Positions 38,784 through 48,100 are shown, numbered from the stretch's first letter. The stretch: DNA of 64,000 nucleotides from Promineifilum sp019695075 (GCA_026129185.1 JAHCIO010000011.1:40655-104654); one strand, 5' to 3'. A program made the numbers and translations. The notes: generated by a model not told the origin, from the letters alone.

Positions 38784-40070
38784 ATGAGCTTCCAACTCCT
38801 CTCCCCCCGCGAGCAACTAGTGGCCATCATGCACCGCATCTACCGCGCCGGCATGACCACGCTCAGCGGCGGCAACCTGTCCATCCTCGACGACAACGGC
38901 GACATCTGGATCACCCCGGCGGGCATCGACAAGGGCAAGCTGACGCCCAACGACATCATGCGCGTGCGGCCCGACGGCGCGGCCGAGGGGCCACACCGGC
39001 CCAGCACCGAGTTGCCCTTCCACCGGGCCATCTACCGGCTGCGGCCGGACGTGCGCGCCATCGCCCATGCCCACCCGCCGGCGCTGGTGGCCTTCAGCAT
39101 CGTCCGGCAAGTACCCGACACGCGCATCGTGCCGCAGGCCAACCGCTTCTGCGGGCCGGTCGGCTACGCGCCCTATGATCTGCCCGGCAGCGAGGCGCTG
39201 GGCGAGCGCATCGCCGGGGCTTTCGCCACGGGTAGCAACGTCATCATCCTGGAGAACCACGGCATGGCCGCCGCCGGGATGACGCTGCTGGAGGCCTTCC
39301 AGCGGCTGGAGACGCTGGAGTTCTGTGCCCGCATCCACCTGCGCGCCCGGACACTGGGCGACGTGTTGACGCTGGACGAGCCGGCGCTGAGCCTCTTCGA
39401 CCAGTGTGCCAACACGCTGCCTGAATTCACGCCCGTGGCCCACAGCAGCGCCGAGCGCGAGTTGCGCCGGCAGGTCGTTGACATCGCCGCGCGGGCCTAT
39501 GAGCGGCAACTGCTGATCAGCACGCAGGGCGTCGTCTCGGCCCGGCTGGACACCGATAGCTTCCTGATCACGCCCGCCGGCCGCGACCGGCTGACGCTGG
39601 GCGTGGAGGACGTGGTGCTGGTGCGCGGCGGCCGGCGCGAGGCGGGCAAGCTGCCCAGCCGCGCCGTGCTGCTCCATCAGGCCATCTACGCCGCCAACGC
39701 CGACGTCGCCGCCATCATCGCCGCCCAGCCGCCGAACGTCACCGCCTACGCTGTCACGCTGGCCCGCTTCGATTCGCGCACCATCCCGGAGAGCTTCATC
39801 CTGCTGCGCGACATCCCTCAGTTGCCCTACGAGATGTGCTACACGCGCGTGGACGCTGTCGCCGAGCGCGTATCGCTGCGCGCGCCGGTAGTGTTGATGG
39901 CCAACGATGGCGTCCTGGCCGTCGGCCACACCCTCCTGGCCGCCTTCGACCGGTTGGAGGTGGCCGAGTTCAGCGCCCGGTCGCTGATCGACGCGGCCGT
40001 GCTGGGGGAGTTAGCGCCAATGAGCGATGAGGCGATTGAGGGGTTGAAGGCGGCGTTTAACTTGAGCTAG
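38784..40070 (+). CDS. Tandem class II aldolase/adducin-domain protein
   Basis: 428 residues from ATG 38784, 11 nt after galK. Two successive aldolase/adducin domains. Domain 1 (~1-195) has the zinc-site histidines: IAHAHPPALVAF and ILENHGMAAAG, with ELPFHRAIYRLRPD. Domain 2 (~215-425) follows the same pattern but is degenerate: LLHQAIYAANADV keeps its helix, yet HAHPP is replaced by IIAAQPPNV and ENHG by MANDG. Single-domain homologues split fuculose- or rhamnulose-1-phosphate, or act as epimerases. The galactose operon context suggests a sugar-phosphate step, but the substrate is unproven; domain 2 is probably structural. Confidence 0.85.
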   Translation: MSFQLLSPREQLVAIMHRIYRAGMTTLSGGNLSILDDNGDIWITPAGIDKGKLTPNDIMRVRPDGAAEGPHRPSTELPFHRAIYRLRPDVRAIAHAHPPALVAFSIVRQVPDTRIVPQANRFCGPVGYAPYDLPGSEALGERIAGAFATGSNVIILENHGMAAAGMTLLEAFQRLETLEFCARIHLRARTLGDVLTLDEPALSLFDQCANTLPEFTPVAHSSAERELRRQVVDIAARAYERQLLISTQGVVSARLDTDSFLITPAGRDRLTLGVEDVVLVRGGRREAGKLPSRAVLLHQAIYAANADVAAIIAAQPPNVTAYAVTLARFDSRTIPESFILLRDIPQLPYEMCYTRVDAVAERVSLRAPVVLMANDGVLAVGHTLLAAFDRLEVAEFSARSLIDAAVLGELAPMSDEAIEGLKAAFNLS

Positions 40071-40326
40071 AGGGCGATGGGGCAGTAGGTCAGTAGGCAG
40101 TGATCGGTGGTCCGTGGTCGGCGGTCGTCTGGCGCGGTCGGCAAGCTGTCTGGGGCGTGTATGCAACGCAGGGTCGCCCGGGCCTAAAGGCAACCGGGCT
40201 ACTCAACGACGCCGGCCGAGGCCGGCTCAGGCCACGCGCATTCCCCTCTAAAGGCCCGTTCACGGGCCGTCGTTGACTAGCTCCGTGGCTTCAGCCCGGG
40301 GCGGGCGCTTTGCACACACCCACACC
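40071..40326. other. 256-nt intergenic region with several repeat-like motifs
   Basis: Starts with CAGTAGGTCAGTAGGCAGTG simple repeats. It then has GGCCTAAAGGCAACCGGGCTA-like and GCCCGTTCACGGGCCGTCG palindromic segments, each joined to CAACGACG / CGTCGTTG, giving an inverted arrangement across ~40175-40275. It lies between convergent genes. It may be a dispersed non-coding element; no gene is supported. Confidence 0.45.
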
Positions 40327-41925
40327 CTAGCGCCGCACCTCCACGACCACGCCTTCCTCGGCCCAATCGTAAAGCACTTGCGCGTTCTCCGAACTGAGCA
40401 GGATGCAGCCATAGGTGACGCGGTGGCCCAGGTCGCCCGTCCATAGCAGTTGGGCGTTGCCGCGCGTCGGGAAGCCGTGGAAGCCGTTCATGAAGTCCGA
40501 CGTCGGCACGGGCCGGTAGATGCCCATGAACGACGGCATCCACAAGTCCCAGTTACCGGCGTAGGCGTTCGGCTCGTGGGACTGAATCTGGAAGATGCCC
40601 GGCGCGGTCGGGCTGCTGTTGATGCCCGTGCTGGCCGGCCAATCCCACTTCAGTTGGCCGTTCTCGTAGACCCGCGCGCGCTGCTCGCTCATGCTGACGA
40701 CGATGCGCTTGCCGGGCACGACCGGCAGCGGCAGCAGGGCGTCGGGCGAGGGGATGACGATCTCCTGGCCGACGGTCAGGGCGTCAACGCCGGGGTTGGC
40801 CTGCTGGATCCACGGGTAGGGGATGCCGGCATCGTAGCCGATGCTCGACAGCGTCTCGCCCGACTGGACGACGTAGCGGCTCTCGCGGTGGTAGACGCGC
40901 GCCTGGGCCGCGGGCTGCCCGGCCAGCAGGGCAGCGCGGATGGCCTCCGGGGTCTCGTCCTCGTGCAAATACCGGCCGTCGCCCATCTCCGCCGCCAGCG
41001 TGTCCAGATAGGCGGCGGCGATCTGCTTGTCCACGGCCAGCGTCGGCGCGGCCGTGGGCGCGGCCGGATCGACCGTCAGGCGCAGCCAGGCGCTCCAGAC
41101 GCGCGGCTCGACCGGCCAGGTGAACGTCTCGTCGCGCACGGGGTCATAGGCCGACAGGGCGACGGTTGTGGCCAGCAGGCGGTTGGCCGCGTCCACGGCC
41201 GCGGCGACGTCGGTGACGGCCGCGGGCACGGGCCGAATTGTCAGGGCCAGCTGCCCGCTGGTCAGCGCTCCGGCCGGGTCGGCGCTGAGCGCGGCCAGCG
41301 TCGCGGCAGCGTCCAATTCGCGCCCCGCAACGGCGGGCACGGCTGTGGCGCGGCCATCGACGATGGCGATGCCGGCGTCGGTCGGGGCCACAGCCAGCTG
41401 CGGGGCCAGCGCCGCCAGAGCTTGCTCGGCCGCGGCCGGGTCATAGGCCCACACCGGCGCGACGGCCAGCCAGTCGCGACCCTGGCCGGGCAGGGCGCGC
41501 AGGTCGGCCAGGGAGCGGCCCTTCTGCGCGGCGGCGGCGGCCGTGGCCGCGGGGTCGATGGTCATGCCCAGCGTATCCGGGCGCAGCGTCCACTGGCGCT
41601 CGCCGTCGGTCAGCGTCACCGGCTGCGCGTCCCAGCGGGCGGTCAGGGTGGCGGCGGCCTGTTCGGCCGTCTGCCCACCCAGGGGCACGCCCAGGGCCGA
41701 GACGCCGGGCAGGATGCGGCCGCGACTGTAGGCGAAGGTCAGCCCACCGCCGACGACGCCGGCGACGACGACCAGGCCGAAGAGGGCCAGGATGAGCAGC
41801 GTGGTCAGCAGGCGACGGCCACGCCGGCGCGGCGCGGCCGGCTGCGGCCAGTAGACCGTCTGTTGCGCGGCGATGGGCGGGTAGGGCTGCTCCGGGGGAG
41901 CGGGGCGGTTATTTCTCGCGGGCAT
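40327..41925 (-). CDS. Membrane-anchored L,D-transpeptidase-like protein with LysM domain
   Basis: 532 residues. Cytoplasmic Pro-rich head, one TM helix (LLTTLLILALFGLVVVAGVV), then peptidoglycan-binding-4/VanW-type repeats (LGGQTAEQAAATLTARW, RELDAAATLAALSADP). A LysM follows (YVVQSGETLSSIGYDAGIPY). The C-terminal YkuD-type domain (~415-532) has RIVVSMSEQRARVYENG, NGFHGFPTRGN and the catalytic Cys in HRVTYGCILLSSENAQ. The usual S/T-H-G-C is T-Y-G-C here. YkuD enzymes crosslink peptidoglycan by 3-3 bonds. The changed His leaves activity less certain. Confidence 0.85.
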   Translation of the reverse strand: MPARNNRPAPPEQPYPPIAAQQTVYWPQPAAPRRRGRRLLTTLLILALFGLVVVAGVVGGGLTFAYSRGRILPGVSALGVPLGGQTAEQAAATLTARWDAQPVTLTDGERQWTLRPDTLGMTIDPAATAAAAAQKGRSLADLRALPGQGRDWLAVAPVWAYDPAAAEQALAALAPQLAVAPTDAGIAIVDGRATAVPAVAGRELDAAATLAALSADPAGALTSGQLALTIRPVPAAVTDVAAAVDAANRLLATTVALSAYDPVRDETFTWPVEPRVWSAWLRLTVDPAAPTAAPTLAVDKQIAAAYLDTLAAEMGDGRYLHEDETPEAIRAALLAGQPAAQARVYHRESRYVVQSGETLSSIGYDAGIPYPWIQQANPGVDALTVGQEIVIPSPDALLPLPVVPGKRIVVSMSEQRARVYENGQLKWDWPASTGINSSPTAPGIFQIQSHEPNAYAGNWDLWMPSFMGIYRPVPTSDFMNGFHGFPTRGNAQLLWTGDLGHRVTYGCILLSSENAQVLYDWAEEGVVVEVRR

Positions 41926-42005
41926 GGTTCGTCACCGTCGTGCAGAGTGTATCACACCTATGACGTTGTAGACGGTGGACGGGTTCCGGGCTTTACGGGG
42001 CGGAG

Positions 42006-42218
42006 GTGGGTCGTAGGGTGGGCGTGGCTCTGGCCGCCGGCTGGCAAGTCCTACGCTTTAGCACCCGACAGATCTGCGAGGAGACCGAGACCTACTGCAT
42101 CCCCGAAGTCGTCCGAACCATCAACAACCTCGGCGGCCTCGACGATGGTTTTGCTCCCCGCAAAGTCGATAGTGAACCCGACCGGCCCTATCAGATGGGC
42201 TTGTTTGACAACAGGTAG
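42006..42218 (+). pseudogene. 3' fragment of a DUF559/restriction-endonuclease-like gene
   Basis: A 70-codon frame whose middle reads AAGWQVLRFSTRQICEETET and then CIPEVVRTINNLGG, which resembles the C-terminal end of DUF559-type (Vsr/restriction-like fold) nucleases. The catalytic N-terminal part is absent, and upstream sequence is not homologous. Treated as a remnant rather than a gene. Confidence 0.5.
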
Positions 42219-42233
42219 GTTGAGCTAAAGTCT

Positions 42234-42328
42234 AGAAACCGAGTTTCTCCGAGAAACTCGGTTTCTAACGCGAGGGAAGCCAAGGACGCAAAGGAAGAAA
42301 GCTTATTCTTCTTTGCGTCCTTGGCTTC
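42234..42328. repeat. Two adjacent long hairpins downstream of gdhA
   Basis: First: AGAAACCGAGTTTCTC (42234-42249) and its exact complement (42251-42266), 16-bp arms with one central base. Second: GAAGCCAAGGACGCAAAG (42276-42293) and CTTTGCGTCCTTGGCTTC (42311-42328), 18-bp arms. Both lie just past the gdhA stop and probably terminate it. The second is related to the motif near 24079-24134. Confidence 0.8.
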
Positions 42329-42359
42329 TTTGCGCCTTTGCGTGCGCCTCTTTCTAGAG

Positions 42360-43610
42360 TTAGACCCACCCGCGCGCCCGCACGGCCTCGGCCACCCGGT
42401 TGACGGCCACTAGGTAGGCGGCCATGCGCGTCTCGATCTGGCGCTCCGTGGCCATCTCGTGGACGGCGTGGAAGGCGGTGGTCATCTTCTCGTCCAGCCG
42501 CTGCTGCACCAGGTCTTCCGTCCAGTAGAAGCCGTAGCTGTTCTGCACCATCTCGAAGTACGACACGGTGACGCCGCCGGCGTTGCACAGGAAGTCGGGG
42601 ATGATGTAGATGCCCTTCGCGGTCAGCACCTGGTCGGCCTCCGGCGTCGTCGGGCCGTTGGCCAGTTCGGCGACGATGCGGGCGCGGATGCGGTCGGCGT
42701 TGGCGCTGGTCAGCTGGTTCTCGATAGCCGCCGGGATGAGAATATCGACGGGCAACTCCAGCAGTTCGGCGTTGCTGATCGTCTCGCTGCCGGGGCAGCC
42801 GCCGACCTTGCCGTTGCGGCGCATGTGGGCCGAGACGGCCTCCGGGTCCAGCCCACCCTCGCAGTAGATGGCGCCGAACTCGTCGCTGACGGCCGTCACC
42901 TTTAGCCCCAGCAGGTTGTGGGCCAGCTTGTGGGCGAAGCTGCCGACGTTGCCATAGCCCTGAATGGCGCAGGTGGCCCCCACCAGGGGCATGCCCAGCA
43001 CCTTGGCCGCCTCGCGAATGGTGACCATGCCGCCCATCGCCGTGGCCGGGCCGCGGCCGGCCGAGCCGCCCAGCGTCAGCGGCTTGCCGGTGATGACGCC
43101 CGGTTCGTGCGCGCCGTGGATGGTCTCGTACTCGTCCAGCATCCAGGCCATGATCTCCGGGTTGGTGTTGACGTCGGGCGCGGGCACGTCCTGGCGCAGG
43201 CCGACGTAGCGGGCGACGACGCGCATATAGCCGCGGCTGAGGCGCTCGCGCTCGCCGGCCGACATCTTGCGCGGCTCGCAAATGACGCCGCCCTTGCCGC
43301 CGCCCAGGGGGACGTCGGCCACGGCCGTCTTCCAAGTCATCCACGCCGACAGGGCGCGCACCGTGTCGATGGTCTCATCGGGGTGGAAGCGGATGCCGCC
43401 CTTGGCCGGGCCGCGGGCGTCGTTATACTGCACGCGGAAGGCCTTGAAGGTCTGGGTGTGGCCGTCGTCCATGCGCACGGGGATGGTGAAGTGAAACTCA
43501 CGCATCGGCTCGCGCAGGAAGGCGTGCATGTCGGGGGCCAGTTGCAGGATTTCGGCGGCCTTGTCCAGTTGGGCCTGGGCAATGGCAAACGGATTCAGGT
43601 TCTCGGTCAT
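42360..43610 (-). CDS. gdhA: Glu/Leu/Phe/Val-type glutamate dehydrogenase
   Basis: 416 residues, family length. Substrate-binding domain has KGGIRFHPDETIDTVRALSA and the catalytic-lysine region TWKTAVADVPLGGGKGGV. The Rossmann domain has CAIQGYGNVGSFAHKLAH (GxGxxG) and the C-terminal PDFLCNAGGVTVSYFEMVQN. It interconverts glutamate and 2-oxoglutarate, linking carbon and nitrogen metabolism. NAD or NADP preference cannot be fixed from motifs alone. Cytoplasmic hexamer expected. Monocistronic. Confidence 0.95.
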   Translation of the reverse strand: MTENLNPFAIAQAQLDKAAEILQLAPDMHAFLREPMREFHFTIPVRMDDGHTQTFKAFRVQYNDARGPAKGGIRFHPDETIDTVRALSAWMTWKTAVADVPLGGGKGGVICEPRKMSAGERERLSRGYMRVVARYVGLRQDVPAPDVNTNPEIMAWMLDEYETIHGAHEPGVITGKPLTLGGSAGRGPATAMGGMVTIREAAKVLGMPLVGATCAIQGYGNVGSFAHKLAHNLLGLKVTAVSDEFGAIYCEGGLDPEAVSAHMRRNGKVGGCPGSETISNAELLELPVDILIPAAIENQLTSANADRIRARIVAELANGPTTPEADQVLTAKGIYIIPDFLCNAGGVTVSYFEMVQNSYGFYWTEDLVQQRLDEKMTTAFHAVHEMATERQIETRMAAYLVAVNRVAEAVRARGWV

Positions 43611-43779
43611 GTTGTCTGTGACTCCTGTGGGATTTGGGAACGTGTCGCCGGCGCGCGGGGCGGGCCGGCGGTCGCTTGCTTCAGAAATGGAAACGCCAGC
43701 GCGCCGTGGGCGACTGGCGAGATGATTCTATTCGTAATGAGCGGGGCGCGGCGCGCGGCGGCCGCGCACTGCGCCGGTA

Positions 43780-45297
43780 TCAGCGGAAAGTGAAGAAGTG
43801 CCGCCCCCAGGGGGCCAGCTCGATGAAGAGACCCATGTTGAGGATCTCGTCGCCGCCGTGCTCGAAGATGCGCTCTTCCATGATGTCGTGCAAGATCCAG
43901 TTCTGCCCGGCCAGCTCCGGCCACGGCAGTTGGATGCGCGCCTGGCAGGTATGGGGCGACAGGTTGACGACGATGACGCGCCGTTCGTCCCCCGCTTGCC
44001 AGCACCAGGCGACCAGGTTGTTGTAACTGTAATTATCCGGCCAACCGTTCAGCGCGCAAAGCCGCCATTGGCCGTCGCGCAGCGGCGTCGTTTGCAGCGC
44101 CAGGGCCAGGCGGCGGTAGAACGCGCCCAGCGCCCGGTCGGCCGGCTCGTCGGGCCGCCGCGACAGCGCCGCCGGCACGCGCGTGGCGTAGCCCTCGAAC
44201 TGCCCCTGGTGGAACATCTTCGCCCCCGGCAGCGTGTAGGCGGCGATGGCCACGGCCAGGGCGCGGCTGGCGGGGAAGACGGCCGCGGCGCGTGGCTCGG
44301 CGTGGTTTTCCAGGAAGCGCACCAGCCGATCCTGATAGGCCGGGTCGGATGTCAGGTGGCCGCGCACCCGCTCGGCCGTCTCATGCACCAGGCGGTCGTA
44401 GAGTTGCTTGTCGTAGCACAGGTCGAAGCCCTGTTGCAGCAGCTCCCACTCGCGGCCCCAATAGACCTCGGCGATGAAGCAGACGGCGGGGTGCGCGGCG
44501 CGGACGGCGGCCAGCACCGCCCGCCAGTACTCGCCGTCGGGCCACTGGCCGGCGCGCGCCCCCCAGTTGCCGGCGAAGACCTCGTTGATGACCAGCATGG
44601 CCGAGGTAAAGCGGATGCCGTCGCACTGGCCGGCGATGTCGCGCAGCGTCTCGATGGCGGCGGCGCGCAGGCGGCTGTCGAAGACGTTGAGTTGGGCCGA
44701 GTCGCGCCAGGGCCGAAAGTTGGGGTCGCGGCCGTGGGCGACGACAGACTTGCCGGCGACAAAGAAGGCATCAGGCGCGGCGGCCAGGTCGTCAGCCGTG
44801 CCGCTGATGAACAGTTCCGGCCGGGTGGTGACCCAATCGTGGTCGCGGGCGACGTGGTTGGGCGTGAAGTCGAGGATGAGACTCATGCCCCGCTGGGCCA
44901 GTTCCGCCCGCGCCGTGGCCAGGCCGGCGCGGCCGCCCAGCGCCGGGTCGGCGCTATAACAGCGCACGGCATAGGGCGAGCCGATGACGTCTTCGGACGT
45001 CCAGTCGGGCAGGATGGCGTCGAACTGTTGGCGGCGCTCCGGGTCTTCCAGGTCTACCTGTGGGCCGAAGGCGCTGCGCTCCCAGACCCCCATCAACCAG
45101 ACGGCATCGAAGCGGAAGTCGGCCAGTTGGTCCCAGGCAGCGGCGGGTACGTCGGCCAGGGTGACGGGACGGCCGTACTGGTGGCTCAACTCGCGCAGCC
45201 AGAGGCGCGTGTTGATCTCATAGATGACCGGCCGGGCAGGCAAGGGGACACCCGTCCCGCCCTGCATCTCGCCTAGTGTCCGTGGAGATGGCGACAT
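43780..45297 (-). CDS. GH13-family protein with two catalytic acids replaced
   Basis: 505 residues, GH13 TIM barrel with C-terminal beta domain. Conserved region I is seen as LILDFTPNHVARDHDW. Region II reads CDGIRFTSAML: the expected nucleophile Asp (R-x-D) is Thr at ~228. Region III, FIAEVYWGREW, keeps the acid/base Glu (~275). Region IV reads FLENHAEPRAA, where the expected HD is HA (~330). Both substitutions were checked in the DNA codons (ACC and GCC). So it may bind alpha-glucans without cleaving them, or be a decaying copy; the rest of the frame is intact over 1.5 kb. No signal peptide, so cytoplasmic. Confidence 0.85.
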   Translation of the reverse strand: MSPSPRTLGEMQGGTGVPLPARPVIYEINTRLWLRELSHQYGRPVTLADVPAAAWDQLADFRFDAVWLMGVWERSAFGPQVDLEDPERRQQFDAILPDWTSEDVIGSPYAVRCYSADPALGGRAGLATARAELAQRGMSLILDFTPNHVARDHDWVTTRPELFISGTADDLAAAPDAFFVAGKSVVAHGRDPNFRPWRDSAQLNVFDSRLRAAAIETLRDIAGQCDGIRFTSAMLVINEVFAGNWGARAGQWPDGEYWRAVLAAVRAAHPAVCFIAEVYWGREWELLQQGFDLCYDKQLYDRLVHETAERVRGHLTSDPAYQDRLVRFLENHAEPRAAAVFPASRALAVAIAAYTLPGAKMFHQGQFEGYATRVPAALSRRPDEPADRALGAFYRRLALALQTTPLRDGQWRLCALNGWPDNYSYNNLVAWCWQAGDERRVIVVNLSPHTCQARIQLPWPELAGQNWILHDIMEERIFEHGGDEILNMGLFIELAPWGRHFFTFR

Positions 45298-45358
45298 GGT
45301 GTACTCCTTGTGGGTTTCACCTATTCTGACTCAGGGGCGGCGATTGCGCAACACTTCA

Positions 45359-45423
45359 GTACCTGGCACTTTCTTGCCGTGCCGACCAGAAGGTGCGACG
45401 CACTGAAGAAAGTGCGACGCACC
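45359..45423. repeat. AGTGCCAGG and GTGCGTCGCAC palindromes
   Basis: AGTACCTGGCACTTTCT at 45359-45375 and GGTGCGACGCACT...AGTGCGACGCACC at 45392-45423. It fills the gap before the GH13-like gene and after the phosphodiesterase stop. Same family as at 4223 and 32839. Confidence 0.8.
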
Positions 45424-45433
45424 GCCCGACGGA

Positions 45434-48100
45434 TCAGCGGCCCAGGCCGAAGCGCTGCAAGATCGTCTCCAGCGCCAGACCAAACCCACTGATCAAACTG
45501 ATGCCCACCACCACCCCGACGACGATCAGTAGCAAGTAGATCAGCGGCATCAGCACCGTGCGCCAGCCGCGCAGGCGATGGGCCTGTGACAGACCCAGCC
45601 AGACGGCAAAGAGCGTCAACAGGTTGGAGATAAAGGCCACCGGAGCGTCCAGCGCCGGGATGAAGCGCAGCAACTCGATCAGGGTGATGGCATGGACGAA
45701 ACCCAGCACGCGGAACGACTCCATGTACGTGCCCTTGCCGCGCAAGATGCGCGCCACGGCGTGCATGAGCATGACGGCCACCAGCCACAGGCCATAGCGA
45801 AGGACGAAGGCCAGCACTAGATTGCCCGCGGAGTCCAACAGCGTACTGATGAGGACGCCGACGAGGCTGATGAGCAGCGCCGGGCCGGTCATATCGTCGG
45901 CCGCGGCGATGGCGCGGTAGGCGGCGCGGTCGAGGAAGGCGGCGCGCAGCGCCAGTGTCGTCCAGGCGCGCACCCGTCGCAAGCCGCCGATCAGGTTCGA
46001 GGGCATCCAGTCGTCGCGTTCGTCCTGCTCGCGCGTGATGACCGGTGGCGCGGGCAGTTCGCGCCGCGCGTTGAGCAGCGGGAAAAGGTCGGTCGTGCCG
46101 CGCAGCGGTGGCACGCGCAGGTCGGCCGGGTGCAGCAGGAAGCTGTCGGTCTGCTCGCCGCCCAGACCGCCGTGGCTGCCGATCAGCTCCTCCATGGCGG
46201 CCACAGTGCCGTCGGGGTAGAGCGCGCCCATGACCATCAGGTCGCCGCCGCTGGGGAACTCGGCCACGCGGCGCAATTGCCAGGCGCGCAACTCCACGTC
46301 GCCATAGAGCAGCAGCGGATCCTCGCCGCTGACCTCGCCGGTGGCCAGGTTGCGTGCGCCCGCCCGGCCGAAGACGATGGGCGCGCCGGCGTCGTCGGTG
46401 GCGACGACGATCCCCACCCCCGGATGCTGCACGACCGCATCGATCATGCCGGGGTAGGCGGCCTGAAGCTCGGTCAGGCTGGCCCGCCTGGGGAAGGCGT
46501 GGAAGTAGACCTGGGCCAGGTTGCCGCTGCCGCAGAAGGTGACATCGCCGCCCGCAGCCGCGGCGCTCTCGGTCTCCTCTTTGGCCGACATGCGCTCGGC
46601 GGCGTCTTTCAGCCGGCGCGTGGCCGCCTGGCCGACCATACCGCCCATGCCCTGCGCCTGCACATTGCCCAACTCGCCGGCCAGGGACATGACCGACACC
46701 AGGCCATCGTCGCCGCCGGTGGTGTGGGTCAAAACCGTGCCCGCCGGCATCTGCTCCTGGATGAAGTCCTTGAGCGTGTAGCCGTAGCGCTGCAAGAAGG
46801 TCGCCCCGAACGACTGGCCGTGATCGGACAGCAGCAGCAGCTCGTAGGGGCGGGGGGCGTGGGCGGCGATCACTTCGCGCACGGTGCCGATAAAGCGGTC
46901 GTAGCCGCGCAGCGTGTTGAGGGCGTGCTTCGACCACGGGCCGGAGTGGTGGGCGACTTCGTCATAGCCGGGCCAGGTGGCGTAGATGGCCGGCTCGCCG
47001 CGGATGATCTGCATCAGCGTCAGGTAGCCCGACACCTCGCGCATGAAGACGGTCGTCGCCGCGCGGACTAGCGGGTAGCCCTTGTGCAGCCGGTTCAGCC
47101 GCGGCTGGACGCCGCCGACCACGTCGCGCGCGTACTCCCACACCTCCCGCAGCGCCTCGCCCACCACCAGGCCGATGATGCGCGTGAAGAAGTTGGGGTT
47201 GAGCAGTAGGGTGTAGACATCGCGGGCGCGGGCGCGCTGTTGCTCGGTCGTGCCGCCGCGCAGGTCGGCGGCCGTCAGCAGCGAGACGGGCGCGTCGCCG
47301 TTGAACATATTGTTGACGCTGGCCCCCTCGCGTAGCAGGCCACGCCCCTGGGCATAGCGGCCGTTGATGAGGGCGGCATCCTTGCTGGAAACGAAGAGGC
47401 GGTTCTCGGCCTTGTCGAACCAGCGGAAGGCGGGGATGTCGCTGTTGTCGCCGAAGAGAATGCCTGCCTGGGCCGCGGAGGTCATCGACGGGATGCCGCT
47501 CTCGGTGCGCGAGAGGACATAGTCCTGCCGCTCGATCATCTCGCGGACGTTGGGCATGTAGCCCTTGTCGATGGCGTGGCGGATGTGGTGATAGCTCAGG
47601 CCATCGATTTCCAGCATGACGATGCCGCGTGTGGGATTCTCCGGTAGGGCGACGCGCTGCCGCCCCAGACGGCGCTGGAGGATGGTCTCATAGACGACCC
47701 CCGCATCATCGAAGTTTAGTACGCTGGTTACCAGGCCAATGAGCACCGACAGGACAATGCTGCCGGCAACGGCGCTGAACCAGTTGCTGACGGTCAGGCC
47801 GGGGCTGAGCAGCAGGGCCGTGACGCGCAGCATGATGGCGTTGACGAAAAAGCCGACGACGAACAGGACGATAAAGCCCAGGGGCATGGCCAGCAGGAGG
47901 ATGAGCGGCCGCACCAGCAGGTTGACCACGCCCAGCAGGAAGGCAGCGGCCACGGCCGTGGCCCAGATCGACCGCTCGCCCACGGCGGCCAGGCCAACGC
48001 CGGGCACGAGCCAGCTTGTCAGCAGCAAGGCTACGGCCGAGATAGCCCAGATGGCCAGGAAGCGAAAGATACTGGTCAGGGTGTTGCGTATGGTGAGCAT
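45434..48100 (-). CDS. Membrane fusion: holin-superfamily-IV, type I phosphodiesterase, Yip1-like
   Basis: 888 residues; ATG 48100 with AGGAA 5 nt upstream (the longer frame has no support). Residues ~1-115 are four TM helices of the phage-holin superfamily IV/PF04020 type. Residues ~145-690 are an alkaline-phosphatase-superfamily phosphodiesterase with metal-site Asp in IVMLEIDGLSYHHI, nucleophile region ESGIPSMTSAAQAG, and metal ligands in TWPGYDEVAHHSGPWS and LLLLSDHGQSFG. Residues ~700-888 carry about five TM helices resembling Yip1. It probably hydrolyses a phosphodiester or phosphate ester at the membrane face. Substrate unknown; no neighbouring operon partner. Confidence 0.85.
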   Translation of the reverse strand: MLTIRNTLTSIFRFLAIWAISAVALLLTSWLVPGVGLAAVGERSIWATAVAAAFLLGVVNLLVRPLILLLAMPLGFIVLFVVGFFVNAIMLRVTALLLSPGLTVSNWFSAVAGSIVLSVLIGLVTSVLNFDDAGVVYETILQRRLGRQRVALPENPTRGIVMLEIDGLSYHHIRHAIDKGYMPNVREMIERQDYVLSRTESGIPSMTSAAQAGILFGDNSDIPAFRWFDKAENRLFVSSKDAALINGRYAQGRGLLREGASVNNMFNGDAPVSLLTAADLRGGTTEQQRARARDVYTLLLNPNFFTRIIGLVVGEALREVWEYARDVVGGVQPRLNRLHKGYPLVRAATTVFMREVSGYLTLMQIIRGEPAIYATWPGYDEVAHHSGPWSKHALNTLRGYDRFIGTVREVIAAHAPRPYELLLLSDHGQSFGATFLQRYGYTLKDFIQEQMPAGTVLTHTTGGDDGLVSVMSLAGELGNVQAQGMGGMVGQAATRRLKDAAERMSAKEETESAAAAGGDVTFCGSGNLAQVYFHAFPRRASLTELQAAYPGMIDAVVQHPGVGIVVATDDAGAPIVFGRAGARNLATGEVSGEDPLLLYGDVELRAWQLRRVAEFPSGGDLMVMGALYPDGTVAAMEELIGSHGGLGGEQTDSFLLHPADLRVPPLRGTTDLFPLLNARRELPAPPVITREQDERDDWMPSNLIGGLRRVRAWTTLALRAAFLDRAAYRAIAAADDMTGPALLISLVGVLISTLLDSAGNLVLAFVLRYGLWLVAVMLMHAVARILRGKGTYMESFRVLGFVHAITLIELLRFIPALDAPVAFISNLLTLFAVWLGLSQAHRLRGWRTVLMPLIYLLLIVVGVVVGISLISGFGLALETILQRFGLGR

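Noticed and set aside
45321..46937. A 538-codon minus-strand frame inside the phosphodiesterase
   Set aside because: Alternative frame of the same strand without domain similarity; Arg/Pro/His-rich shadow.
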